A DNA stretch of 64,000 nucleotides from assembly GCF_922984935.1 (NCBI RefSeq), contig NC_060068.1, positions 9,990,227 to 10,054,226 on the forward strand. The letters are read 5' to 3'. Both the position numbers and the translations under genes were made by a program. A model generated the notes under the pieces. That model did no database searches, was not told the origin of the DNA, and saw nothing but the letters and a program-made list of their open reading frames with translations. This stretch comes from Meles meles (lineage: Eukaryota; Chordata; Mammalia; Carnivora; Mustelidae). Shown piece after piece: positions 44,371 through 57,255 of this stretch (positions are counted from its first letter, which is position 1; each line of letters opens with the position of its first letter).

Positions 44371-45436
44371 TGGATGCGATCCACTGCAACCTCCTGAACA
44401 CAGCTGCCCCCCACTACCCCTTGCATTTCCTTTCCATCTGCGAGCCCTTAAGGACAGCCTCTGGCCAAACGTTCCTCCATCTACCCTGGCGATAGTTGGT
44501 ATCACATACCTGTCCTCCCATATCCTCCTCCCGGGACTGAGAACAGGTGTCACCAGACAGGGGCTTGTGGAGATGAACTGTGTCTGTTGGTCCCCAAGAC
44601 ATCCTTCTGTCCTTAGGTCCCTGGTTAAAAAAAAGAAACAAAAAAAGAAAACAAAAAAACACTACTTAACAATGGGACTTGTCTCCTTTCGTCAATATCT
44701 TGGCTACTTCAGCCTTTGGCGGTAACTGTGCATGCCGCCCCTTCTGGGAAGAGGGTGGAGATGCCTCAGGCACTGGTGCGGGCTTTGGGTCCCCTCTGCC
44801 AGTGGGTGTTTACCAACCCTGGGCCAGCGGCCCGTTCTGCAACTTGACACGGTGCCGAAGCAGGAGAGAAGGTCACCAGGCTGACCGCCTATCCCTGTGC
44901 CTTCTGGAAGGAAACAGCCCACAGCCTTCTGGAGTGGCGCCAAGCCAACTCCAGAACTGGTTCTGCTCTTGGGCTCTGAACCGGGTCCTGGTGGCGGACT
45001 GGCTGGGAGAACGGGTGTGTACCTGGCTTTCCTTGGGAATGAATGCTGGCGCTACTCTGCCCTCCGGGGAGTTCCGTGGGAGGGAGCCAGAGTGGCTCTA
45101 GACTGTGGGGTCCCCAGCTTAACCTCTTGGGCTGCTTCCACAGCTAGCTGGAGTCCCATGCTGGGTCAAGTTCTAGGGTATACAGGGTACTAGATCTCAG
45201 CTGCCGGCAGAATTTGCGGACTCTTTTCCTTGGGGTCAGCCTGAGCTGGTCACAAGCCTTCACGCTTGACATCCTCACGGGGAGGTCGGGGACCCAGCCC
45301 CAAGACACTGGACGACAGACACTATCACCACATAGGCACAATCTCACATACCATTTTTACTCCCATGCATTTCTTTATCAAGTGGAGGAATGCAACTAAA
45401 ACTCTGGAATTTGGATTCCTCCTAAAAATCAAGACT
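44371..45436. other. Unassigned flank with A-rich tract
   Basis: First DNA outside recognisable unit homology. An A-rich tract (44626-44664, ttaaaaaaaagaaac type) lies in the middle, followed by about 0.75 kb of moderately GC-rich sequence with a few CpGs. Open frames up to 140 codons exist (for example 44679-45101) but show no known domain. It could be an old retrotransposed or LTR-like fragment; I cannot identify it. Confidence 0.5.
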
Positions 45437-45620
45437 GGTGCGGCACCTGGGGGGGGCCCAGTCCGTGAAGCCTCTGCCTTCACCTCGGGTCCTGAACTCA
45501 AAGCCCTGGGATCCAGTCTGGCATTGGGCTCCCTGCACAGCGGGGAATTGTCTTCTCTCTCTGCCCCATCTCCCAGGTCATTCCCACCCTCTAAATTCAA
45601 CAAAGAACATCTGTTAAGGA

Positions 45621-45651
<31 letters not shown>

Positions 45652-45735
45652 AAGAAAGAAAGAAAGAAGAAAAGGAAAGAAAGGAAGGAAGGAAGAAAGA
45701 GGAAGGGAGGAAGGGAAGAAGGTGAAAAATAACAT
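45437..45735 (+). mobile_element. Carnivore SINE (SINEC), degenerate, with long GAAA/GGAA tail
   Basis: Recognisable SINEC body: ggcacctggg, then aagcctctgcc, ccctgggatcc, and gggctccctgcacagcgggg. It is followed by a purine tract (about 45617-45724) of gaaa, gaga and ggaa repeats that replaces a simple poly-A tail. Many mismatches to the usual body make it an old copy. Confidence 0.8.
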
Positions 45736-47559
45736 AATATAAAGAAAGTGTGGCCATGGGGAGCCGGCCCTCCCAGGCTGCACTGCTGCCAGGAGCTGAG
45801 TAAACTAGTCCGCTCGCGCCTCACGGTCTCTACTTGGCCTTCAGGCCTCCTTCTCAGGACACATTGTGCGCCTTGGAGAAAATGAAAGAAGTAGTAGTAA
45901 GAGACAGATTATAAAGACAAAAGATACTAAAAGAAAGAAGCTATCAGTGTCTACCAGCAGGAATCCTCTACTGTCAACTGAGTTAGTAGACGCTAAATGA
46001 TACAAGGGGAAAGGCCAAATAAGGGCCCAGATAATGAAGCAATTTACATATCTCCTAATATTCAACATAAAAGCATACTGTGCACTTCAAAAAAATAATA
46101 TAATGGCTTCAATGAATTCTGTGCCTCTGCATTAGCATGGGTAATCAATGGTGACTACAAAGTAATTCATATCATTAATTATAAATAGCCCATTTTGAAG
46201 AAGTAAGCTACAACTGCATTGCACTTAATTTAATCAAGCATGGTACATGTTACTAATTAAGTTGAGAGTAACTAACCCAAGTGTTCAATTTCAAAAGAAA
46301 TAAGGACTGGAACAGATGATATATCAACCCAATGGTGATTGACTTTGTTTTATATTCAATCAAAATTATTATATCATAGTTAACTTCAACCATTTTCACC
46401 ATAATTTTACAAAGCATTTCTTGAAGAAGTAGAGATTATTCAAAAAGTTAAATATTTGCAAAGGTCCCACAGGCAATACCCTATAGCAACATTTCACACT
46501 TTTGTACTAAAATGAAGTCATGAAAATGAACTTTCCTAACACTAATATATAATATAGACTATGTATCCAGGTACTTAAATTTTATGAGCTTGAGAATATT
46601 GTACAGGTGAGCTCAGAAGATTTCAGCAAAGAAATCCTACCAGACACTTTTTCTAAACAGAAATCAATGGCAACACATGGATCATATGTAAATCAACTCA
46701 GTATCTTAAGAAGCCAATCAACATTGTTTTCTTCCTATGGATTTTGCTCACATCATTAAATTCAAAGAGTATTTTCTAGATTTCTCTTTCGTTCAGGTTC
46801 CACTATTGCTACAGAATGCAATGGTACTGAGGAGGACTATATTGAGCAGGTGAAAGCTAGATACATCCTTTTTTAAGAACAATGAAAAACTTTTTAGTGA
46901 CCAAATTGCTAAGTGGATGAGTGAACTAGTGACTGATAAAGACTGCCTTCAGAATCATGTCAGTTTTCCATTTCCCAAGCTGAGCTACTTGTCAATGTTT
47001 TGATTTGCTATCTTTGTAGCAGAGACATCCAAAACACTGTCTTCTGCAAATAACTGAATTTATTTTTCTGCAAGACACATTATGTGCCATATAGAGCTTG
47101 GACAATTTCATGTTACTCATGTCCTTTACTACAGCTATTTATAAGGATGCTCCCAAAAAAGGCTGATCCTGAAGGAAATCCTAAAAGTAAAAATGAGAAT
47201 GTGAATAATATAAACTTCCCTAATAATTGTGGTGAATACTTAAGCTGTACAGTTTTGGATTCCATGGGGATATTTCAATTCAGTAGATTTCTCTATAATA
47301 CAATCTTCAGAGTGTTAACTGACATTCTCATCTGTGTTATGTTCTCAGACTGTAGCTAAAACATTTTCCCCCACAGGTGGTCAGTTGTATGCCAACTACT
47401 CATGTCTACCACTGTTAACAAGGTATGCTAATTTGGCCAAGGTATTCAAGATAAATAGAGTATGCAGGATTTTTATGTGGGGAGGAAACTACTGGTGTGA
47501 TGGAGGGCAGAAGAGAGTCTTTCACACTGCGGAGCACACAGAGAGGATGAATCCCAGTG
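45736..47559. other. AT-rich intergenic DNA, no gene seen
   Basis: Unique-looking AT-rich sequence with no open frame longer than about 90 codons, no domain and no clear repeat family. Composition differs sharply from the array to the left. Confidence 0.6.
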
Positions 47560-50500
47560 ATATTTGCCTGTGAAAACAGGAGGGGCCAAATTGTGGGTTC
47601 CTGGGGAGCTCAGAGGACATTACTAAGCAGAGTCCCTGCCCTTAAAGACATAGTAGGACAAATAACCTATGCAGATACAGCCTATAAGCAGCAGTTTGAA
47701 AAATGCTGGGGGTTGGGGCAGGGGCAGGGAGAAGGCAGCAGATGGGAGGGAGAGGGATTTGCTCATCTTAGAGCATGGCCCAGAGAAAGAAGGATCACAG
47801 AGAGAGCCCTTCAGGAGCAAAGGAGCTGGCAGTTGCCATTTTCCCCACCCTCAGCATAAATAACCACCAACTCCAGGAATTAGCCACAACACTCATTATC
47901 TAACTGACTTGCACCAAGCCTGCTCCCCTCCCCACCAAGGCTTTCACAGTCATGCTCCCCTTAGTCCTGGTGCTGCAGATCCCACCCTCAGGAGAGCAAT
48001 GCAAACCCTGCCAACATATGTCCTGACCCTTGTGTTTTGTGGGACTTTACTTTTGGGGGTGCTAGGTCTCCTTTAGCAAGCAGAGCACCACACAACTTGT
48101 TAAAATGCACCCCACCACCCCTGCTCAGGACCAGACATTGCCCATGAGAGGCAAAGAGAGCCTCTTCAGACAACTGGAAAGGAAAAATAGACCAAGACTC
48201 AACAGGAGAGCAGACATAAGACATAGGAGATGCTCCCTGAACTGCCAGGCCCTGGAGAACAGGCTACACTGCTCTGCAGGGCACTACAGGACTCCTTCTT
48301 CATAAGGCTATTATCATTAAGGACAAGAGAAATAGCTGAATTCCCTAAAAAAACAAAACAGAAACAGAAAGTCAGACAGGAGGAGCAGACAGAGAAATAG
48401 CTCCCAAATGAAGGAACGGAGTCAAACTATGGCAAGGGGCCAAAGCAAAACAGTTATAAGTAATATGCCCGGTAGAGAATTTAACGTAATGGTCATACCC
48501 CACCTATACGCTGCCTTCAAGAGGCTAATTTCAGAAAAATGATCATGAAGATACTCACTGGACTTGAAAAAAGAGTAGAAGACATCAATGAGCCCTTAAC
48601 ATAAAGATAAAAAAGAACCAATCAGAGATCAAGAACACAAAAAATGCAATACAATTCACAGAATAAACAGCAGACTATATGAAGCAGAGGAATGAACACA
48701 TGACCTGGAAGACAGAAAAATGACGAGTAATCAAGCTGAGCAAAGAAAAGGAAAGAAACTTAAGCAAATTGTGAATAGTCTTAGGGGACTCAGTGATTCC
48801 ATCAAGTATAATAACACTCGCATTATAGGTGTCCCAGAAGAAGGGAGAAAAGGGGGCAGGCAATGTTTTTGAAGAAATAGTAGGTAAAAATTTTCCTAAT
48901 CTGGGGAAGGAAACAGAGATACAGATCCAGGACGTATAAAAATCCCCCTAAAAATCTAACCCAAGGGGGTCCACACCAAGAGACACAGGAATCAAAATGG
49001 CAAAAGGTAGCAATAAATAACAACAACAACAATAATGTAAAAGCTGTAAGAGAAAAGAAGGCTGTTATATATAAAAGAAACCCCATAAGGCCATCAGTCA
49101 ATTTTTCATCAGAAATTTTGCAGGCCAAAACAGAATGGCATGATATATTCAAAGTGCCAAAAGGGAAATATCTTCAGCCAAGAATACTCTATCCAGCAAG
49201 ACTATCATTCAAAATTGAAGGAAAGGTAAAGAGATTCTCAGACAGATAAAACTAAAAACTTCATGACTATTAAGCAATCCCTATAAGACATATTAAAGAG
49301 GATTCTTTGAATGGAAAGGAAAGACCATAAACGAGAGCATAAAACAAAACAAAACAAAACAAAAACAAAACACAAAATAAGTGAAAATAAGTATTTCTGT
49401 AAAAACCAGTCAAGGGATTCATAAAATAAAAGATGCAAAACATGGCACCACACATCTAAAATGTGGACTTGGGGGGAGAGGAACTAAAAAATAGGTTTCA
49501 ACTTCAGCAACGATATATCAAGTTAATATAGACTGTTATATGCAGAAGATGTTATATATAAACCTAATGGTAACCACAAATCAAAAACTAACAAGAAATA
49601 TGCAAAGAAAAAAGAGAAAGGAATCCAAGCACATCACCTCCAGCCAAGAAATCATAAAAGAGAGACCAAGGGACGAAAGGAACAGAGAAAATCTATAGAA
49701 ACAAACACAAAACAAGTAACAAAATGGCAATAAATACATACCTATCAATAATTACTTCACATGTAAATGCACTAAACACTCCAATTAAAATATACCAGGT
49801 GACAGAGTGGATTTAAAAACAACAACAACAACACAACACCCACCTATATGCTGCCTCCAAGAGGCTAATTTCAGGGAAAAACAAAAAACAAACAAACAAA
49901 ACCAACCTTGCAGATTGAAAATGAGGGGATGGAAAAACATTTATCATGCAAATGGGTGTCAAAAGAAGAGCAGAGTAGCAATACTTATATCAGACAAAGC
50001 AGACTTTAAAACAAAGACTGTAACAAGTTTCAAAGAAGAACACTATATAATAATAAAGAGGACAGTCCAATAAGAGGATATAGCAATGGGAAATATTTGT
50101 GTGCACACCATGGGGGAGCAAAATATATAATGCTGCTAATACAAGGCATAAAGGAAATAATTGATAATAATAATAGAAGGGGATTCTAACACCCTACTTA
50201 CATTTATGGACAGATAATCCAAACATAAAATCAACAAGGAAACAGTGGCCTTGAATGACACACTGGACCACATGGATTTAACAGACATATTTAGAACATT
50301 CCATCCTAAAACAGTAGCTTTTCAAATGCATACAGAACATTCTCCAGAATAGACTACACATTAGGCCACAAAACAAGTCTCAACAATTTAGAAAAATCTG
50401 TCATATCATGTATCTTCTCTGGTCACAATGATAGGAAACTAAAAATCAACCACAAGAAAAAAATCTGGAAATAACACAAATACACAGCGGTTAAATACCA

Positions 50501-53500
50501 TGCTCCTAACAATGAATGGGTCAACCAAGAAATCAAGGAAAAATAAAAAGTTACATGGCAACGAATGAAAATGAAAACAGAATAGTTGAAATTCTTTGGG
50601 ATTCAATAAAAGTGGTTCTAAGAGGGAGGTTTATAGCAATACAGGCCTACCTCGAGTAGCAAGAAAATTCTCAAACAACCTAATAACCTTACTCTAAGGG
50701 AACTACAAAAACAAAACAAAAAAAAACCAAATCCAGCAAAAGGACAGAAATAATAAAGAATTAGAGTGGAAATAAATGATATAGAAATTAAATAACAACC
50801 AATACAATGGAATGGATCAATAAAACAAGGAGCTGATTCTTTGAAAAAATAAAGTTGATAAACCTCTAGCAAGACTCATTAAAAAAAAAAGAGGACTCAA
50901 ACTCACTAATGAAAAAGGAGAAATAAAAACCAAGAACACAGATATTATAAATATTAAATTATGAAAACCTTAATGATAACAAATTGGATACCTTAGAATG
51001 GATAAATTCTTAGAAACACATAACTAACCAAAATGAAAGCAGGAAGAAATGAAGAAACAGAAAATATGAACAGACCAATTACCAGCAATAAAACTGAATC
51101 AGTAATCCACAAATTTCCAAAAAACAAAAGTCCAGGACCAGATGGCTTCACAAGAAAATTCTACCAAACATTTAGAGAGGCTAACACTCCTTCTTCTCAA
51201 ACCATTCCAAAAAATACAAAAGGAAGGAAAACTTTCAAATTCTTTCTCTGAGGCCAGGATGGCCCTGATACCAGAACCAGATAAAGGCATGACAAAAAAG
51301 AAACAAACAAAACAACAAAAAACTACATTACTATGATGCACAAATCCTCAGCAAAAATATAGCAAACTGAACCCAACAATACATTAAAAAATACACCACA
51401 ATCAAGTGGGATTTATTCCTGGAATGCAAAGGTGGTTCAACATTTGAAAAACAACCAATATAGTACATCACATCAATGAGAGAAGGACAGAAACCATATA
51501 ATCATTTCAACAGATGCAGAAAAAGCACTTGACAAAGCACAACGTTCATTCATGATAAAAATCTTTTGCAAAGTAAGACTAGAGAGAACACATCTCAAAA
51601 TAATAAAGGCCTTACATTAAAAACTCACAGCCAGCATCATACTCAAAACTGAGAGCTTTTCTGTTAAGGCCAAGAACAAGAAAATGATGTCCACTCTCAC
51701 CACTTTTATTTAATATAGTACTAGATGTCTCAGCCATAGCAATTAGACAACATAAAGAAATAAAAGGCATCCAAATTGGTAAGGAAGAAGTAAAACTCTT
51801 GGTATTTGCAGATGTAGTGTGGTAATCTATATGTAGAAAACCCTAAGGACATCACCCAAAACTGCTATAACTGATAAATGAATCCAGTAAAGTTGCAGGA
51901 TATAAAAACCCATGTACAGAAAACTGTTGCATTCCTATACAATCATAATGAAGCAGCAGAAAATAAATTAAGAAAATGGTCCCATTTACAACTGCACCAA
52001 AAACAATAAAATATCTAGGAATTAAACATAACCAAGAGGTGAAAGATATATACTCTGAAAATTATCAAGCACTGGCAAAAGAAATCCAAGCAACACAAAG
52101 AAATTGAAAGGCATTCCACGCTCATGGGTTGGAAGAATGTATACCATTAAAATGTATATACTAGTCCAAGAAATTTACAGATTTAATGCAATCTCTATCA
52201 AAATACCAACAGCATTTTTCACAGAAATGGGACAAATGATCCTAAAATGTGTACGGAACCCCAAAGACCTCAAATAGCAAAGCTATCTTGAAAAAGAGAA
52301 AATAAAAGTGGAGGAATCACAATTCAGATTTAAAGTTATAAAGCAGTAGAAATTAATCCAGTTTGGTACTGGCATGAAAATAGACACACAGATAATGGAT
52401 TAGAATAGAAAAGCCAGAAACAAAGCAATGATTATCTGGACAGTTAATCTTTGGCAAAGGAAGATGAATATGTAATGGAAAAAAAGACAGTCTCTTCAAA
52501 CAATGGTATTGGGAAAACTGTACATCTACATGCAAATGAATGAAATGGGACCATTTTCTTTTACCATATAGAAAAATAAACTCCAAATGGATTAAAGACC
52601 TAAATATAAGACATGAAACCATGAAAATCCTAGAGAAGAGCAAAGAGCTGCTATAGCAACTTCTTACTGGATATATCTCTGGAGGCAAGGGAAAAAAAAA
52701 GGCAAAAATACACTATTGGGGTCTCATCAAAATACAAAGCATTTGCATAACAAAGGAAATGATCAAATAAAAATAAAAGGCCACCAATTGAAAGGGAGAA
52801 GATATTTGCAAATGACATATCTGATAAAGGGTTCTTATCAAAAATATGTAAAGAACCCATACAACTCATTACCCCAAAAAAACAAATATTACAAAAAAAA
52901 AATAGAAGACATGAACAGACATTTCTCCAAAGAAGACATCCAAATGGCCAGCAGACATATGAAATGATGCTCAATATCACTTATCAGGTACATGCAAATC
53001 AAAACTACAACAAGCTATCACCTCACACCTGTCAGAAGGGCTAAAATCAAAACTACAAGAAACAAGTGTTGGCAAGGATGTCGAGAAAAAGGAACTCTTG
53101 GGCACTGTTGGTGAGAATGTGAACTGTTGCAGCAACTGTATGAAACAGTAGGGCAGTTCCCCCCAAAATTCAAACAGAAATACCCTACAATCTAGTAATT
53201 GTACGATTTGGTATTTACCCTCAAAATACAAAAGCACTAATTCAAAGGGATACATGCACCTCTAGATTTATTCAGCATTATCTACAATAGTCAAATTATG
53301 GAAGCAGCCCAGTGTCCATCCACAGATGAATGAATAAAGATAAAGTGATGTTTACATATACAGCAGAGTATTACTCATCCATTAAGAAGAATGAAATCTT
53401 GCCATTTGCAATGACATGGATAGAGTTAGAGGGTATAATGCTAAGTGAAATAATTCGGTCAGAGAAAGACTCACTCATATGTGAAATTTAAGAAATAAAA

Positions 53501-53685
53501 AAGGCACAAAGGAAAAAAAAGAGAGAGAGAGAGACCGAGAGAGAGAGAGAGAAATAGAGACAAACCAGGAGACAGAGTATGAAGAACAAACTGACATTTA
53601 TCAGAGGAAAGGTGAGTGGCAGTATGGGTTAAAAAGGGTATGGGGAATAAGAACATACTTATTTCAATGAAAATAAAATAAAACA
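47560..53685 (+). mobile_element. L1 (LINE-1) element, near full length, inactive
   Basis: The order is that of a complete L1. A 5' UTR-like segment (about 47560-48400, including ggaattagccacaacactca and gctcaggaccagacattgcc) comes first. The ORF1 region follows (about 48480-49300, with agaatactctatccagcaag near its end). Then come ORF2 endonuclease and reverse transcriptase regions (about 49750-52400), the ORF2 C-terminal part (to about 53230) and a carnivore L1 3' UTR (tagagggtataatgctaagt near 53428). Stops and frameshifts break both frames throughout. At the reverse transcriptase active site (near 51808-51825) the usual Phe-Ala-Asp-Asp reads Phe-Ala-Asp-Val and a stop follows shortly. A piece of ORF2 sequence is inserted in the ORF1 region near 48497. 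The 5' boundary is approximate. Confidence 0.88.
53511..53566 (+). repeat. GA-rich simple repeat in L1 3' region
   Basis: gagagagagagagaccgaga and further GA units interrupt the L1 3' UTR. Confidence 0.85.
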
Positions 53686-53836
53686 GGGGCACTTGGTTGG
53701 CTGAGGTGGTTAAGCATCTGCTTTAGCTTAGGTCATGATCCCAGAGTCCTGAGATAGAGCCCTGTCTCAGGCTCCCTGCTCACCAAATAAAATCTTAAAA
53801 AATAAAAAAATAAAATAAAATAATAAAAAAATAAAG
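53686..53836 (+). mobile_element. Carnivore SINE (SINEC), degenerate, at L1 3' end
   Basis: Begins ggggcacttggttggctgag and continues gttaagcatctgctttagct, gtcatgatccc and caggctccctgctcacc, then shortens abruptly to aaataaaatctt and an AT-rich tail (taaaataaaataataaaa). The middle of the 3' half is missing. Confidence 0.85.
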
Positions 53837-53860
53837 TAGTGCTTAGCACAAAGTTGTCTA

Positions 53861-53899
53861 GATATAGATATTGATATAGATACATAGATAGATAGATTG
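53861..53899 (+). repeat. (GATA)n-like microsatellite
   Basis: gatatagatattgatatagatacatagatagatagattg with imperfect GATA units. Confidence 0.8.
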
Positions 53900-53919
53900 C
53901 ATGCATTTTTTTTAAATTT

Positions 53920-54085
53920 AGTCCTCTTAACACCATATGAAGTATTACTAACTTAGGACTTAGGTGTACAGGTAAAGAAAGGAAGACCAGCAAAAGTCAG
54001 CTATGTGCCAAGGATAACAACCAGAAAACAGATGATCTGGGATTTGAGCCGAAGACTGCATCTGCCAGATGCAAAAGGCTACCTG
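53920..54085 (-). mobile_element. MIR-like relic, minus strand
   Basis: cctcttaacaccatatgaag, then acaggtaaagaaagg, and gatctgggatttgagcc follow the order of a reverse-oriented MIR (oldest mammalian SINE), but divergence is high. Confidence 0.45.
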
Positions 54086-55006
54086 CCCCACTGCCTATTC
54101 TTCCAATCTGCCTAATCCCCCACCCAGTTCTGTGACAGTATGTATACTCTATATGTCATTTGATACAATGATTTTAAATTTGTCATTCAATGCATTTTTG
54201 TTAAATGCCAAATTCAAGGTTATTTCCTTATCTCATTCATTTCTCTTTAGCATAAATTATACTTCTCAATGTTCTTTAGTAAATAGACCACTGGAATTTT
54301 TATAGATTTTAAATTTAGTAATTGCATTTAAAAATCCCCATTGCCACATAAATATGAATTCCAACTGATGAGCATAAAATAATTTACTGAACTGTAATCA
54401 TAATATATTTTTTAAAAGCATTTTCCTGAGTTTGGTTTCACATAGTGAAGAAAACACTGTCAGTTTTTCATTACAAACTACACTATTTAGAGCCTTTCTA
54501 ACTTAGAAAACACATGTGGAAAACTGACATGTAAGATCCTGGTGTGAGCCTCCTTTAACAAATTTTAAACTCTTTAAGCAAATATCATCCTAGCATTTAC
54601 CCGCTATGCACTGCTTTTTGATGGAAAATGCCCTTTGGGTTTCTCAGCAAGACTAGCACATTTTTTAAGTGGAGAGATATTTTTCTTTTCTATAAAGACA
54701 GGAGAAGTTCCTTGTAAATCCTGCTACCTTCTCTTCCAGTAAGCTTTCTTCTTGACCCAAAAAGATTCTTATAGGACTCTAATACAATTACCTTGACTTC
54801 AGGTCTAGACATGTCAAGTTGTATGTGTTTGAACTCTGAGCCGTGGTGTCTATAAGGGGATAGAGAACATCTCTCCTTTTCTACACATAGTATCTCACAG
54901 GGGAGATGACATAGGGCATGTGGAAGCAGTTTGAAAACTATCAGGCTGTGTAAAAATATAAGATTAATACTATTCACAGAAGTTGTACAAGAGAACACAC
55001 CATTGT
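54086..55006. other. AT-rich intergenic DNA, no gene seen
   Basis: No open frame of interest and no repeat family that I recognise. Confidence 0.5.
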
Positions 55007-55040
55007 TTTGTTTTGCTTTGGTTTGGTTTGGTTTCGGTTT

Positions 55041-55074
<34 letters not shown>

Positions 55075-55250
55075 ACGTGCAGGTGAAGGGGCAGAGGGAG
55101 AGAGAGAATCTAAAGTGGTCTCCACACCCAACACAGAGCTGGGCCCCCAAAATCAAGCAATGTGGGGCTTGATCTCATGACCCTGAGATCATGACCTGAG
55201 CCAAAATCAAGAGTTAGATTCTTAACCCACTGAGCCACCTAGGAACCACA
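55007..55250 (-). mobile_element. Carnivore SINE (SINEC), minus strand
   Basis: Reverse-oriented body: T-rich tail (ttgttttgttttgctttgg), a GA run (55049-55073), aatgtggggcttgatctcat, gaccctgagatcatgacctg and cttaacccactgagccacct. The GA run is the complement of the SINE's TC-rich region. Confidence 0.9.
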
Positions 55251-55299
55251 AGAATATAGTTTTGATCTGAAATATGAGACACAAGATGTCCAAAACCAA

Positions 55300-55690
55300 C
55301 GTGTTCATCTCCTCTTTCCAGTTCCAATTTGTCCTATTTCCTCTTTCCTCTCATGTAAAGGACATACCCCCATGACAACCAAGCCAGAAACCTGACAGCA
55401 TCTAAACCCACCACATCCACTTCACTCCAGATACAACTGCTAACCAGTTAGTAAGCCTCACTTCTCTGCACCCTCACATCCGTCTTTACTCCTTACCACA
55501 TTAATCTAGGCCTTCATCACTTCTCATGCAGATGATTGTATGGTCCCCACAGGGGACCTTGCACCTTTTAGTTCAGTATCGAGTGGCAGCCAAAATGACT
55601 CTCCTAAATAGAAAATCTCACTTTTCCACATCACTACTCAAAACAATGGGTTCCTGCTACTCTCAGGATTAAGAGTAAAGCATTTATGAT
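55300..55690 (+). mobile_element. L2-like LINE relic
   Basis: Weak but ordered similarity to an L2 3' region: ttactccttaccacattaat, then gccaaaatgactctcctaaa, ctactcaaaacaatgggttcc and ctctcaggattaagagtaaag. Identification is from memory and divergence is high. Confidence 0.4.
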
Positions 55691-56217
55691 ATTTTCTAGG
55701 GTCATTTTTGATCCCCCTTTAGTTCCCCGATTATCAGCTGGGGATCAGCTTTGCTGGAATTTGCAATTCTGTGAAATCCTCATGCTCCCTGTAACACAGG
55801 GGCCTTTAAAAGTGCCAATACACTCATTCCAATCACAGAGACCTGATTATTGTCAGATCTCTCTTCTTAGCACATTTGAAAAAGGATTTGTTCCCTTTTT
55901 GTAGATACCCCAATTGCAGAGATCTGATCCACTGCTACAGATAACTGAGAAATGGTCCCAACTAGAATTTGGCATAGAATGAGAGGAAAGTGTCAAAGAC
56001 CCCGATGAACAGTACAGATTGATTTGAAATTGAAGTGTGTGATTATCAATTAAAAATTCTTATGAGCACATAAGGAAGGTATGTATTGATGAAAGAACCA
56101 CCACTAAATATAAATTTTATGTCATGGAAATTAAGGGAAATTTGGGACCTAGAAAAAATAAAATAGCATTATCTTTAACCAAAAGAAAAATATTTACACA
56201 TGTAATATTTACCAAAA
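55691..56217. other. Intergenic DNA, no gene seen
   Basis: No coding frame or clear repeat. Confidence 0.5.
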
Positions 56218-56390
56218 ATATTTTTTGACATATATTACTTACTTCAGGGGTACAGGTCTGTCACTCAACAGCCTTACACAATACATTAGCATTCACCATA
56301 GCACATACCCTCTCCAATGTCCATCACCCAGTCACCCCATCCCTCCCACTTCCCTCCCTTCCAGCAACCCTCAGTTTGTTTCCTGGTAAT
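56218..56390 (-). mobile_element. L1 3'-end fragment, minus strand
   Basis: caggggtacaggtctgtcac, accatagcacataccctctcc and caatgtccatcacccagtcac are the reverse complement of the carnivore L1 3' UTR. Only the 3' end is present (5'-truncated insertion). Confidence 0.85.
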
Positions 56391-56439
56391 ATTTTTATGT
56401 TTACAAAAGTAATGATGGCAATGGTAATAGTGATAGAAT

Positions 56440-56645
56440 GGTTAACACTTAATAAACATAACTGTGTACCAAGCTCTACTTGATGTTTTTCGTGGATTAT
56501 TTCATTTAAATCTTGATACAATCCTATTAAGAAGTTCCTTAAATATCTCATTTTATAGATGAACACACTAATGTTAAGATGCTAATTAATTTGCCTGAAG
56601 TCACACAATTAGTAATAAAAAAATTAGCACTCGATTTAGTGTAAC
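56440..56645 (-). mobile_element. MIR element, minus strand
   Basis: ctgtgtaccaagctctactt, atctcattttatagatgaac and gcctgaagtcacacaattag are the reverse-oriented MIR core and tRNA-related parts. Confidence 0.75.
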
Positions 56646-57037
56646 CCCAAATCATTCAAACCAAATATAATGTGCATATTGTGGATATAAGGGCTCATAA
56701 GTATGTATCTATTATAGCATGAGTTTATTAGGAATCAAAATAAAAAGCAATCCTATTTTCTTCCAAATAAATTTTTCTCCCATTGGGGAGACATTTGAGA
56801 TAAAATAGTTAATATAAATGAAAGCAATAATGATTACCTACTATAATAGAGCCTAAATAATATTCTTCATTTCATGAGCATAAATACCCACAACTTGTTA
56901 ATAGGCACTGTATACACTGCATATTTGGGAGACATGTGTATAAATTATTCAATTCTCAATATTAGTCACAGTTGTATTTTATAAGATCCTCCCTAGATAC
57001 CACTATCATTCAGAAACCCATGGAGTTTGGCTTATAG
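56646..57037. other. AT-rich intergenic DNA, no gene seen
   Basis: No coding frame or repeat recognised. Confidence 0.5.
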
Positions 57038-57255
57038 GAATTATTTTGAGGGGCGCCTGGGTGGCTCAGTGGGTTAAGCCTCTGCCGTCAGCTCAGGCCA
57101 TGATCTCAGGGTCCTGGGATCAAGCCCCACATTGTGCTCTCTGCTCAGTAGGCAGTCTGCTTCCCCCTCTCTCTCTCTGCCTGCCTCTCTGCCTACTTGT
57201 GATCTCTGTCTGTCAAATAAATAAATAAAATCTTTAAAAAAAAGAATTATTTTGA
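57038..57255 (+). mobile_element. Carnivore SINE (SINEC), young, with perfect target-site duplication
   Basis: The body runs from ggggcgcctgggtggctcag (57050) through gggtcctgggatcaagcccc to ctgtcaaataaataaataaa and a short A tail. The 12-bp target-site duplication gaattattttga is at 57038-57049 and again at 57244-57255 without a mismatch. The tRNA-derived A- and B-box region is well kept, so this is the most recent insertion in the window. Confidence 0.97.

Noticed and set aside
44679..45101. 140-codon forward frame in the flank
   Set aside because: Moderately GC-rich DNA with overlapping frames on the other strand, no recognisable domain, and bordered by an A-rich tract and a SINE; probably an old repeat fragment.
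51033..51336. Short L1-like coding frames as an active gene
   Set aside because: Fragments of a broken L1 ORF2; flanking stops and frameshifts exclude a functional protein.
57046..57228. 60-codon frame MRGAWVAQWVKPLP type
   Set aside because: It lies entirely inside the SINE.
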